DNA of 64,000 nt from Euzebya tangerina. Lineage in GTDB: Bacteria > Actinomycetota > Nitriliruptoria > Euzebyales > Euzebyaceae. Positions 1-7,459 of this stretch are shown here, one piece after another. Below the pieces are notes generated by a model. That model searched no databases, was not told where the DNA came from, and saw only the letters and a program-made list of their open reading frames with translations. Every line of letters begins with the position of its first letter. The first letter of the stretch is position 1. The position numbers and the translations under genes were made by a program. The stretch is taken from contig NZ_PPDK01000001.1 of assembly GCF_003074135.1 (NCBI RefSeq), positions 186,001 to 250,000 on the forward strand, in the 5' to 3' direction.

Positions 1-556
1 TCGCCATGACGCTCGCGCCATTGGTGATGTCTTCGTACTGACCGTCGGGGTCGTTCGCCGCGTTGTACTGCACCATGTAGAGGCGGCCGCTGGGGAACTC
101 GAACCGACCGCCCCCTTCGGCGATGCTCGACAGGACGTCCTCTTCAGGACCGAGGTCGATGTTCGCGCCGAACGCACCGGCGCCGAGTCGGGGCCACAGG
201 AACCCGAGACTTGCGGCACCGAACGCACCCAGGACGCCGCCCATGCTGAGCAGCCACGAGTTGCGCAGGAAGGCGCGACGGTCCGGGCCGGTCGGCTTCT
301 TGCGCTTCGGCTTCTTGGGAGCGGCAGGGGCGCTGCCGCCTCCCGAGCCCGAGGCACCCGGTCCCGACGCCGCTGCAGCCATGAGCGTCGCGCCGATGCC
401 GCAGTCGGGGTCGGCCAGACCCGGCGGGACCGGACGACGCTGCGCCGGCGTCACGGCGAGGTCGGCTGCGACGGCTTGGACGATGGGGCGGAACCACCAC
501 GCGGCCAGCGTCAGCAGACCGATCGCGGTGGCGGTGAGGATGAGGAGTGTGGTCAT
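1..556 (-). CDS. qcrA: Rieske iron-sulfur subunit of menaquinol-cytochrome c reductase (partial, 3' end beyond window)
   Basis: The frame begins at ATG 556 behind a clear AGGAGG and runs off the left edge after about 185 residues. An N-terminal membrane segment (residues 3-22) is followed by an Ala/Gly/Pro and Lys-rich linker and then a twin-arginine-like motif DRRAFLRN (92-99) with a second hydrophobic stretch (about 100-125). This combination of an early membrane helix and an internal Tat segment is typical of actinobacterial QcrA. The [2Fe-2S] cysteine/histidine motifs would lie beyond the window, so the cluster itself is not seen. It is the next gene after the two cytochrome b genes, with only a 10-base gap, which strongly supports the assignment. 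Role: passes electrons from menaquinol to the c-type cytochrome on the outer face of the membrane. Confidence 0.85.
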   Translation of the reverse strand, partial: MTTLLILTATAIGLLTLAAWWFRPIVQAVAADLAVTPAQRRPVPPGLADPDCGIGATLMAAAASGPGASGSGGGSAPAAPKKPKRKKPTGPDRRAFLRNSWLLSMGGVLGAFGAASLGFLWPRLGAGAFGANIDLGPEEDVLSSIAEGGGRFEFPSGRLYMVQYNAANDPDGQYEDITNGASVMA

Positions 557-566
557 GCCGATCCTC

Positions 567-1418
567 CTAGATCTCGAAGAACAGCCCGTCGACCCACGGC
601 CACACCCAGTTGAATCCGGGTCCTCGGAAGAAGGAGCCGACCAGGGTGAGGATCGTGGAGCCGAGCAGGAACATGCTCATCAGCACGGTGGCGAACTTGC
701 GGTTCTCGGGCTTGACCGAGGGGTTCTTGTCCAGGTACGGGATCGCCATGAGGCCACCCAGGCCGACGATCCCGGGGATGGTCACACCCGCGATCATCGG
801 GTGGAAGTAGCGCAGCAGCTCCTGCAGACCCAGGAAGTACCAGGGGGCCTTCGACGGGTTCGGCGTCTGGTTGGGATTCGCCAGCTCACGCAGCGGGAAC
901 GCCGGCGTGATCGAGATGAGCAGCAGCGCAGCGGTCACCGCCAGCAGGCAGACGAGCTCGGAGCTCAGCAGGTGCGGCCAGGTGTAGACCTTGTCCTCCT
1001 GCTTTCCCTTGATCTGCTGGATCCCGCTGGGTGGGACCATCGCGAGCAGGCGGTGCGTGTGCTTCTGCCCGGCCAGCTTCGCCTCGGGCTGCTGCAGGTC
1101 CGCGACCTTGCCCTGCTTGCGCTTGAGCGCCTCGGCAACGCGCTTCTGGCGCTCCTCAGCCGACATCATCCCGCCGGCCTCGGGGGCCTCGGCAACTGCC
1201 GTGGCGGTGCCGCCTCCGCCGCCTGATGCGCCACCACCCGCGGCCTCCGCGGCGGCCTTCTGCTCTTCGAAGGACTTGGGGCCGAGCTCGGCGCCAGCGG
1301 CCTTCTTCTTGGCCCGGACAGCGGCTGCCTTGGCCTTGGCGCGGGCGATCCGCTCGCTCTTGCCGTCGGCGATCAGCTTGTCGTAGACCTCCTGGTCCAT
1401 CTCGACTTCTTCTGCCAT
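567..1418 (-). CDS. Cytochrome b C-terminal subunit with long charged N-terminal extension
   Basis: ATG 1418 is chosen because AAGGAG lies just upstream; the open frame continues further 5' into the preceding cytochrome b gene, but that part is its shadow. The 283-residue product has about 100 N-terminal residues rich in Ala, Lys, Glu and Gly (residues 1-105, including a run of seven Gly-containing repeats), then the hydrophobic cytochrome b/b6 C-terminal domain with its typical PWYFLGLQELL stretch and three membrane helices. A PetD-type subunit IV is normally about 160 residues, so the extension is extra. It overlaps nothing; the next cytochrome b gene ends 11 bases upstream. It should form the quinol-oxidising cytochrome b together with the product of 1430-2209. 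Confidence 0.85.
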   Translation of the reverse strand: MAEEVEMDQEVYDKLIADGKSERIARAKAKAAAVRAKKKAAGAELGPKSFEEQKAAAEAAGGGASGGGGGTATAVAEAPEAGGMMSAEERQKRVAEALKRKQGKVADLQQPEAKLAGQKHTHRLLAMVPPSGIQQIKGKQEDKVYTWPHLLSSELVCLLAVTAALLLISITPAFPLRELANPNQTPNPSKAPWYFLGLQELLRYFHPMIAGVTIPGIVGLGGLMAIPYLDKNPSVKPENRKFATVLMSMFLLGSTILTLVGSFFRGPGFNWVWPWVDGLFFEI

Positions 1419-1429
1419 GAGGGGACTCC

Positions 1430-2209
1430 TTAGAGCGGGCCGGAGATGCCGCCGTCCTTGCGGATCCGCCAGAAGTGGACCGCCAAGAAGAGCGTGGTGA
1501 CGAACGGGAGCGCGAGGACGTGGAGCACGTACCAACGCAGCAGGGTCTCGGGGCCGATCTCGACCCCGCCGAGTAACACGAACTGCACTTGTTGACCGAA
1601 CACCGGCGTGAATCCAGCCATCTGCGTTCCGACGGCGACGGCCCACAGGGCCAACTGGTCCCATGGCAGCAGGTAGCCGGTGAACGCCAGGAGCAGGGTG
1701 AGCAGGAGCAGCACGACGCCGACGACCCAGTTGAACTCACGCGGGGGCTTGTAGGCACCGTGGTAGAAGACGCGGGCCATGTGCAGGAACGTGGTCAGCA
1801 CCATCAGGTGGGCACCCCACCGATGGATGTTTCGCACAAGGTCCCCGAACTGCACCCCTGAGATGATCCGCTGCATGTCGGCGTAGGCCAACTCGTTCCC
1901 CGGTCCGGCGGACGGCCGGTAGAAGAACATCAGGAAGATGCCGGTGATCGTCAGCAGGATGAAGAGGAAGAAGCTGGTCCCGCCCAAGCAGTAGGTGTAG
2001 GTCAGCTTCAGCCCGTGCCGCTTCACCTTCACGGGGTGGAGGTGGTAGAGCACGTTGTTCATGGCCGCGAGTGCGCGGTCGCGCGAGGTGTCGCGGTAGC
2101 CCTTGCGGTAGATCGACCCCGGCCGGAAGATCGACTTCCAGACGACGTTGTCCTGGACGGCCTTCTTCAGCTCGTCCGGCTTGGGCGGTGAGGGGATCAG
2201 TTTCGACAC
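1430..2209 (-). CDS. qcrB: Cytochrome b N-terminal (b6-type) subunit
   Basis: The 259-residue protein has the four-helix b6-type core: pairs of histidines sit in the helices around NIHRWGAHL and FLHMARVFYHG, and again around YVLHVLALP and AVHFWRI, as needed to bind two b hemes. It ends where full-length QcrB would continue into helices 5-8; those are supplied by the separate downstream gene, so cytochrome b is split as in b6f complexes rather than fused as in mycobacteria. It starts with ATG 2209, 16 bases after the ferredoxin gene, in one operon. Membrane-embedded menaquinol oxidation is the expected role. Confidence 0.9.
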   Translation of the reverse strand: MSKLIPSPPKPDELKKAVQDNVVWKSIFRPGSIYRKGYRDTSRDRALAAMNNVLYHLHPVKVKRHGLKLTYTYCLGGTSFFLFILLTITGIFLMFFYRPSAGPGNELAYADMQRIISGVQFGDLVRNIHRWGAHLMVLTTFLHMARVFYHGAYKPPREFNWVVGVVLLLLTLLLAFTGYLLPWDQLALWAVAVGTQMAGFTPVFGQQVQFVLLGGVEIGPETLLRWYVLHVLALPFVTTLFLAVHFWRIRKDGGISGPL

Positions 2210-2225
2210 GTGGGAGGGAACCTTC

Positions 2226-2570
2226 CTACTGCTCGACCCGACCGAGCCAGAGGGCGTCGGACGGGCAACGCTCCACGCAGATCGCGCAGCGGGTGCATTC
2301 GTTGTCGTCGATGATGAAGGTGGCGGAGGAGGACTGCGCCAGGGTCAGGACTTCGGGGTTCTCGGCATCGGTGATGATGTCCGGGGCGAGCATCCAGATG
2401 CACTCCCACGGGCAGACGTCCTCGCAGGCGCGGCAGAGGATGCACAGCTCTGGCGTGAGCCCGATGTGCCGTTTGGGCTTGACGCGCTCCTGCAGCCAGG
2501 ACGGATCGACCGTCTCGATCTTGTAGTCGTCGTAGATCTCCGGGTGGAGACCCTGGTCAGTCAGACCCAT
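2226..2570 (-). CDS. Two-cluster [4Fe-4S] ferredoxin-type protein of the bc operon
   Basis: A 114-residue soluble protein with two classical cluster motifs, CILCRACEDVCP (about residues 43-54) and CTRCAICVERCP (about 91-102), the arrangement of an 8Fe ferredoxin or of NADH dehydrogenase subunit I. It lies between a small membrane protein and the cytochrome b gene on the same strand with short gaps, so it is probably an electron-transfer partner of the bc complex rather than a free ferredoxin. The exact redox partner cannot be read from the sequence. Confidence 0.8.
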   Translation of the reverse strand: MGLTDQGLHPEIYDDYKIETVDPSWLQERVKPKRHIGLTPELCILCRACEDVCPWECIWMLAPDIITDAENPEVLTLAQSSSATFIIDDNECTRCAICVERCPSDALWLGRVEQ

Positions 2571-2586
2571 GCCATGCTCACCTCAC

Positions 2587-3066
2587 TCACTTGTAGCCCC
2601 CTGACTTCTCGCCCGGCTCCTCACCCTCGGCGAGGGTGCGGGGGTACTTCTTCTGCACCCACAGGGCCAGGGCCCCGAACGCCCCCATGGCCACGATGGT
2701 CTCCACCATCACGATCGAGTCGCGGAAGACCGTGTAGAAGTTGCCCATCACCACGAACTCGCCGATGGCGATCCGTGACGGGATGACGGTGTCGGTCAGG
2801 GTGTCCTTGGCGCCGTCGAGGAAGTAGATCCAGGCGGAGGGGAGGATTCCGAACGCCCACAGTCCCGCCACCATCGCCGCCGAGCCACCACAGACCGCCG
2901 AGACCCAGCCGTGGGTCTCGCGAGTGCGCTGGGCGGCCAAGCAGAAGCCGGCGACCAGGGCGATGCTCCCGACCGTGATGGCGAGGCCGGTGAAGCCGTT
3001 GCCGAAGGACCACAGCGCGCCGATGACGTCTGGGATCGTCCGGAAGAACTCGGAGATCACGTCCAC
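2587..3066 (-). CDS. Small integral membrane protein, first gene of the bc operon
   Basis: The 159-residue product has about three predicted membrane helices (roughly residues 24-45, 55-82 and 117-137) and a hydrophilic, charged C terminus ending in Gly-Gly-Tyr-Lys. I do not recognise a family. It precedes the ferredoxin gene by 16 bases and transcription of the whole respiratory operon should start in the region 3067-3214, so it may be an accessory or assembly subunit of the reductase. That role is inferred from position only. Confidence 0.65.
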   Translation of the reverse strand: MDVISEFFRTIPDVIGALWSFGNGFTGLAITVGSIALVAGFCLAAQRTRETHGWVSAVCGGSAAMVAGLWAFGILPSAWIYFLDGAKDTLTDTVIPSRIAIGEFVVMGNFYTVFRDSIVMVETIVAMGAFGALALWVQKKYPRTLAEGEEPGEKSGGYK

Positions 3067-3214
3067 CTTGCTGGTCCTTCCTCATACGGTCGATGCATAC
3101 GTGAGGCTGATGCTACCCGGAACGGAGGAAGGCGGGCCAACCGATACGGGGCGCTGTGTTGCTGAACTGGCCTTTCTCGGTAACCGAAGTGACGGGGAGC
3201 TCGGGCGTGGTCGC

Positions 3215-3943
3215 TCACACCTCGACCTGCACGTCGAGGTGCTCGTCCAGCAACTCGGTCATCTGCTCGATGGTGAGCGGCCCGGTGTGCCGGTAGGCGA
3301 CGCTGCCGTCGGGCTCGACGAAGAGCGTGGTCGGCATCCCGAAGCCACCGGTCAGGTTGAAGTACTCGCCCGTCTCATCGGTCGCGAGGTCGTAGGTGAT
3401 GCCCAACTCCTCCACGAAGGGGACGGCGTTGATCTGGGCGTCCATGGTGTTGATGCCGACCAGTCGGAACGCCTCCGATCCGGCCTCGTGCACCTCCTGG
3501 AAGTCGGGCATCTCCGCGACGCATGGCGCACACCAGGTGGCCCAGAAGTTGAGCACCACCGGACGATCGCCCAGGAAGCTCGTCGCTCCGACGACCTCGT
3601 CAGCGCCGAACTCCGTCAGATCGAACTCGGGCAGGGCGCCGACGGCGTCGGTCAGGTCCAGGCTGCCCGGCGGCTGGTCTGGCGTGGCGCTGGGATCGAG
3701 CAGGTCGGCGATGTTGTCCGGCATGTCTGCCTGGTCGTCACCACCGAGCAGCAGGACCGCTCCGCCGAGCAGGATGATGACGATGAGGGCCCCGACGGCG
3801 ATCGTGCGCCCCGCTCCGGCCGATGAGGGCGTGGTCGCGGGCCCGGACTCGCCCTGCTCGGCGACCCCCAGCGCCTCGTCGTCGGTCAAGGCCTGGTCGT
3901 CGGTGGGCACCTCGTCCTCCTCATCCATCCCTGGCTTGTCCAT
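3215..3943 (-). CDS. Membrane-anchored TlpA/ResA-type thioredoxin
   Basis: A 242-residue protein with an acidic cytoplasmic N terminus, one membrane helix (about 48-67), and an extracytoplasmic AhpC/TSA-thioredoxin fold. The redox motif WCAPC is at residues 137-141 after the strand VVLNFWAT, and the cis-Pro loop GMPTTLFV follows near residue 205, as in ResA/TlpA. Such proteins reduce disulfides outside the membrane, classically the CXXCH heme-binding cysteines of apocytochrome c, which fits the nearby bc operon. ATG 3943 is followed by a second in-frame ATG (residue 6). It stands alone between two short intergenic gaps. Confidence 0.8.
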   Translation of the reverse strand: MDKPGMDEEDEVPTDDQALTDDEALGVAEQGESGPATTPSSAGAGRTIAVGALIVIILLGGAVLLLGGDDQADMPDNIADLLDPSATPDQPPGSLDLTDAVGALPEFDLTEFGADEVVGATSFLGDRPVVLNFWATWCAPCVAEMPDFQEVHEAGSEAFRLVGINTMDAQINAVPFVEELGITYDLATDETGEYFNLTGGFGMPTTLFVEPDGSVAYRHTGPLTIEQMTELLDEHLDVQVEV

Positions 3944-4047
3944 ACCTGGTCCAACGTTGCTCGGGGTGGGCGGGTTCCACGGGCTCGTGTGTTGTTCAGG
4001 TCACGCTATCGGAACCCGGACAACACGCAGGCACCAAGACGCTGGGC

Positions 4048-5205
4048 TCAGCCGATCACGACACCATTGGCCACGACCAGACGGATGTCGTCGTAGGCGC
4101 GAGGGTCCTCGAACGGGTCGCTGCCGAGCACGACCAGATCCGCCACCGCGTTCTGCTCCAGACGTCCGTTGTCCAGGCCCAGGTACAGCGCCGGGTCGGA
4201 GGTGGCAGCCCGCAGCACCTCGGCCGGGCTCATCCCGGCCGCCTGCAGCAACTCGACCTCGGCAACCTCGATCCCCGGCGTTGTTCCGCCGTTGCCCAGG
4301 TCGGTGCCGTACAGCACCTCCCCGCCAGCTTCCCGGAAGGCCCGGAGGGCGGCCAGCGCTCCGTCGTCGGGCCCGCGGATGAGCAGGGTCGGCACCAGCA
4401 CCATGCCCGCCTCGGCGGCCCGGATCATCTCAGCCTCCGTGACGTCGTGGAGCGGCAGGTGGGCAAGTTCACGGACGCCGGTCTCGATGGCCAACTCGAG
4501 CATCTCGGCGCTGCCGACGTGGGCGGTGACCCGCAGCCCCGCGTCGATGCCGTGGTCGACGATCGCCCGCAGGGTCGCCTCGCCGAACACGGGGAGGCCA
4601 CCGCTCGGCTCGAGCGCGACCTTCACCACCGTGGCACCGGCCATCACCTGCTCGTCGACGGCGGCGACGGCGTCCTCGGGGCCCGAGATCTGCCGGCCGG
4701 TTCCGTCTGCGCCCCAGCTGGTCGTCGGGTACCCGCCCATCGGGGTCAGGATCCGTCCCGCCAGCAGGACCCGGAGGTCGGTCTGGCCACGGAGCGCCTG
4801 CGCGGCATCCGGTGGGCCACCCAGGTCGCGGACGGTCGTGACCCCTCCCGCGAGCAGATCGGTCGGATCGGCGAACTGCAGGTGGACGTGGCTGTCGGTG
4901 AACCCGGGGACCACCACGCCACCATCGGTGTCCAGCGTCTGGGCGCCGTCGACGACGTCCTGCCCCACCTGGAGGATCCGCCGGCCGCGGACCGTGATCG
5001 CGATGCGGTCGTCGCTGCCGGGCTGGCGGAGGCCGGGAAGTCCGATGAGGTCCAGGTCCATGGGATCGCGGGAGGCGACCTCGGTCGGGACGACCACCTC
5101 GCCGCCGCCGGAGCAGGCCCCGACGGCCAGAGCTCCCGCCGCGAGAGCGCCGCTACCGGCCAGGAAGCGTCGCCGCGACAGTCCTGGCTGCAGCGATCGT
5201 GGCAT
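4048..5205 (-). CDS. Exported amidohydrolase (imidazolonepropionase/prolidase-like) with Tat signal and lipobox
   Basis: ATG 5205 follows AGGAGG at a good distance and opens with a twin-arginine signal (RRRFLAG, residues 11-17) and a lipobox AVGAC with Cys31, so the enzyme is expected outside the cell as a lipoprotein. The metal-dependent amidohydrolase signature is present: HxH in DSHVHLQF, a candidate bridging Lys in TVVKVAL, later histidines in TAHVG and LAHLPLH, and the catalytic Asp in YGTDLG. Length 385 residues is normal for the family. Substrate is unknown; cyclic amides or peptides are typical. Its first 53 bases lie inside the end of hemL, so the two genes are probably co-transcribed. 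Confidence 0.8.
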   Translation of the reverse strand: MPRSLQPGLSRRRFLAGSGALAAGALAVGACSGGGEVVVPTEVASRDPMDLDLIGLPGLRQPGSDDRIAITVRGRRILQVGQDVVDGAQTLDTDGGVVVPGFTDSHVHLQFADPTDLLAGGVTTVRDLGGPPDAAQALRGQTDLRVLLAGRILTPMGGYPTTSWGADGTGRQISGPEDAVAAVDEQVMAGATVVKVALEPSGGLPVFGEATLRAIVDHGIDAGLRVTAHVGSAEMLELAIETGVRELAHLPLHDVTEAEMIRAAEAGMVLVPTLLIRGPDDGALAALRAFREAGGEVLYGTDLGNGGTTPGIEVAEVELLQAAGMSPAEVLRAATSDPALYLGLDNGRLEQNAVADLVVLGSDPFEDPRAYDDIRLVVANGVVIG

Positions 5206-6457
5206 CGATGTCCTCCTCGCTGTGGGCGGTGGAGACGAACATCGCTTCGTAGCCGGAGGGTGGGAGATAGACGCCCTGCCGGAGCATCCCGTGGAAGAAG
5301 GCGGCGTAGCGCTCGTGATCGGCAGCCCGCGCACCCTCGAAGTCCGTGACTGGCGAGCTGGTGAAGTACAGGCCGAAGAGACTGGCGACCCGCTGGATGA
5401 CCGCCGGGACACCCGCAGCGGCGAAGGCTGCCGTCCAGCCATCGATCAGCCGGGTCGCCAGCTGGTCCAGCCGGCTGTAGGCGGCCTCGTCGAGCAGTCG
5501 GAGCTGGGTCAGCCCGGCGGCCACGGCAACCGGATTTCCGGAGAGCGTCCCCGCCTGGTAGACGGGCCCGACGGGAGCCAGCAGCTCCATCACCTCGCGA
5601 GGTCCGCCGAACGCGGCCAGCGGAAAGCCGCCTCCCACGACCTTGCCGAAGGCCACCAGGTCGGGCTCCAGGCCCAGCAGCTCCGTCGCGCCACCACGAG
5701 CCAGCCGGAAGCCGGTCATGACCTCGTCGACCAGCAACAGCGCGCCGTGGTCCCGGCTGATCTGTCGCAGGAAGCCGTGGAGGCCCGGCTGGGCGGGGAC
5801 GAGGCCCATGTTCGCGGCGACGGGTTCACAGGCGATCACGGCGATGTCGTCGCCGTACTCCTCGAAGGCGGCCTCGACGGCGGCGGTGTCGTTCCACGGC
5901 ACGACGATGGTGTCCTGGGTCGCGCCGGCCGTGACCCCGGGGCTGTTGGGCAGGGCGAGGGTGGCCACGCCTGATCCCGCCTCGACCAGCAGGCTGTCGG
6001 CGTGGCCGTGGTAGTGGCCGGCGAACTTGATGACCTTGGTGCGGCCGGTGGCGCCACGGGCGACCCGGATCGCCGACATCGCGGCCTCGGTGCCTGAGGA
6101 GACGCACCGCACCATCTCCACCCCCGGCACACGGGCGACGATCTCCTCGGCCAACTCGATCTCGCCGCGGGTTGGCGCGCCATAGGACGAGCCGGTTCGG
6201 GTGGCCTCGATGGCGGCCTGGACGACGTCGGGGTGGGCGTGGCCCAGGATGAGCGGTCCCCAGGACATGACGTAGTCGAGGTAGCTGGTGCCGTCCTCAT
6301 CGGTGACCCGTGAGCCCTTGCCGTTGCTCATGAACCGAGGGGTCCCGCCCACGCCCCGGAAGGCCCTGACCGGTGAGTTGACCCCACCCGGGATGACGGC
6401 CTGAGCCCGATCGAAGAGGCGGTCGGAGGTCGGGGTGGACGCGGCTGCGGAAGTCAC
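5153..6457 (-). CDS. hemL: Glutamate-1-semialdehyde 2,1-aminomutase
   Basis: The 434-residue class III aminotransferase has the HemL hallmarks: the N-terminal PGGVNSPVRAF, GTEAAMSAIR in the phosphate-binding region, DEVMTGFR, and the PLP lysine in VAFGKVVGGGFPL near residue 270. It isomerises glutamate-1-semialdehyde to 5-aminolevulinate, the second step of the C5 route to tetrapyrroles in the cytosol. The partner hemA and the next enzymes hemC and hemD/cobA lie 14-18 kb away at 20881-24727. No hemB is seen in the window. The gene starts at an ATG 54 bases after a hairpin that should stop transcription from upstream. Confidence 0.95.
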   Translation of the reverse strand: MTSAAASTPTSDRLFDRAQAVIPGGVNSPVRAFRGVGGTPRFMSNGKGSRVTDEDGTSYLDYVMSWGPLILGHAHPDVVQAAIEATRTGSSYGAPTRGEIELAEEIVARVPGVEMVRCVSSGTEAAMSAIRVARGATGRTKVIKFAGHYHGHADSLLVEAGSGVATLALPNSPGVTAGATQDTIVVPWNDTAAVEAAFEEYGDDIAVIACEPVAANMGLVPAQPGLHGFLRQISRDHGALLLVDEVMTGFRLARGGATELLGLEPDLVAFGKVVGGGFPLAAFGGPREVMELLAPVGPVYQAGTLSGNPVAVAAGLTQLRLLDEAAYSRLDQLATRLIDGWTAAFAAAGVPAVIQRVASLFGLYFTSSPVTDFEGARAADHERYAAFFHGMLRQGVYLPPSGYEAMFVSTAHSEEDIDATIAAARTVAATLPGR

Positions 6458-6510
6458 ACTGCCAGCCTGGATGAGGCCTCGCCTACTCGCAATGCTGTGC
6501 CTGGACGAGA

Positions 6511-6543
6511 CAGCCGGACCGCCCTTCTGGGACGGTCCGGCTG
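6511..6543 (-). terminator. Hairpin terminator after the Asp-repeat CWB2 gene
   Basis: A perfect 11-base inverted repeat (CAGCCGGACCG at 6511-6521 and its complement at 6533-6543) with an 11-base loop lies between the stop of the minus-strand gene at 6573 and the start of hemL at 6457. There is no long T run, as usual in high-GC actinobacteria. Confidence 0.65.
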
Positions 6544-6572
6544 GTCACACAGGTGGTCGCACGCTGCAGCTG

Positions 6573-7211
6573 TTAGCAGGCGGCTGCCTGGGAGAGCAGC
6601 GCATCGCTCACGACCAATGAGCCACCAAGTGCGACCACCTCGGTCGGGTCGAGGCGGGTGATCTCCGCACAGGTCTCGGCCGGAAGGTCACCCGAGCTGG
6701 GGACCAGCAGGATCGGGCCGTCGGTCAGCACGCCACCGGCCAGCGCGTCAGCGAAGCCGTCGCCGTTGGCCAGGTAGACGGTCGCCGCCGTGCTGAACTG
6801 CGACTGCGAGATCACGATGGAGGTAAGGATCCGGTTCTCGCCGGCCAACCGCGACGCGTTGCGGGTCGGGACGCCGTCGTCATCGTTGTCGGGAACACCG
6901 TCATCGTCATCGCCGGCACCGTCATCATCATCGCCAGCACCATCGTCGTCATCGTTGTCGGGAACACCGTCATCGTCATCACCGGCACCGTCATCATCAT
7001 CGCCAGCACCATCGTCGTCATCGTTGTCGGGAACACCGTCATCGTCATCACCGGCACCGTCATCATCATCGCCAGCACCATCGTCGTCATCGGTCTGGGC
7101 GGCTGCAGGGGTCGAGTCTGCGAGAGTCGCGATGAGCGCCCCCGTCAGAGCGAGAGCGGAGAGCAGGGCAAGCATCCGTACAACCGATGCAAGTCTCAGT
7201 GAACTGATCAT
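6573..7211 (-). CDS. Secreted protein: Asp-rich tandem repeats plus a single CWB2 cell-wall-binding repeat
   Basis: ATG 7211 follows AGAGGAG. Residues 1-39 form a signal peptide ending around PAAAQT. Residues 40-113 are almost only Asp, Gly, Ala, Val, Pro and Asn: blocks of four Asp followed by Gly, built on a 23-residue unit repeated three times. The pattern recalls calcium-binding thrombospondin-3-type repeats. Residues 117-212 match one CWB2 unit (RLAGENRI, a YLANGDGFADALAGG core and a VALGGSLVVSDAL tail). CWB2 proteins usually carry three such units, so this is a minimal version. It is transcribed divergently from the carboxylase-family gene at 7460. Calcium binding and surface location are inferred. 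Confidence 0.8.
   Translation of the reverse strand: MISSLRLASVVRMLALLSALALTGALIATLADSTPAAAQTDDDDGAGDDDDGAGDDDDGVPDNDDDDGAGDDDDGAGDDDDGVPDNDDDDGAGDDDDGAGDDDDGVPDNDDDGVPTRNASRLAGENRILTSIVISQSQFSTAATVYLANGDGFADALAGGVLTDGPILLVPSSGDLPAETCAEITRLDPTEVVALGGSLVVSDALLSQAAAC
6888..7092 (-). repeat. Three 69-bp in-frame tandem repeats encoding Asp-rich sequence
   Basis: Units start at 6888, 6957 and 7026; the third is slightly truncated at its end. Copies differ at very few bases (for example GCC versus ACC near base 26 of the unit). Each encodes 23 residues: two blocks of DDDDGAG and one of DDDDGVPDN. Near identity suggests recent expansion and easy copy-number change. Confidence 0.9.
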
Positions 7212-7282
7212 GTCGGACTCCTCTGTCTGTTGAACTCGGGACGGCGCGACCGTACGCCCGATTCCGCCTCCGACAAGGAGAA

Positions 7283-7316
7283 TGAGGAAACTCTCACCTC
7301 CATGAGAAACCTCTCA
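7283..7316. promoter_or_regulatory. Pair of TGAGA-N4-TCTCA-type palindromes, 20 bp apart
   Basis: Site 1 is TGAGGAAACTCTCA (7283-7296) and site 2 is TGAGAAACCTCTCA (7303-7316). Both have five-base arms and a four-base spacer, and their centres are 20 bp apart, two turns of the helix. They sit between the start of the Asp-repeat gene (7211, minus) and the carboxylase-family gene (7460, plus), where an operator for either or both would be expected. The regulator is unknown. Confidence 0.6.
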
Positions 7317-7365
7317 TGTCGGCGCAAAGAAGATAGGCCCACTCGCGTCGAGCCGGGGACCGCCA

Positions 7366-7379
7366 TTAGAAGGTTCTCA
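7366..7379. promoter_or_regulatory. Third palindrome of the TGAGA-N4-TCTCA family
   Basis: TTAGAAGGTTCTCA has one mismatch to the arm consensus. It lies 63 bp from site 2 and 83 bp from site 1, close to whole numbers of helical turns, in the same divergent intergenic region. Confidence 0.45.
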
Positions 7380-7459
7380 GATAGGTTGCTCCGCGCCGAG
7401 GGGTGCAGTACCACAAGACCTGTGAGCCTCACCGTGGTGTACCGAAGCAGGCCGAGTCC

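Noticed and set aside
3823-5974. Long plus-strand frames of 500-600 codons opposite the amidohydrolase and hemL
   Set aside because: Low-complexity Arg/Pro/Ser translations, mirror of strongly supported minus-strand genes.
6888-7092. CRISPR array
   Set aside because: The repeats are contiguous, in frame and encode Asp-rich protein; there are no spacers and no cas genes.
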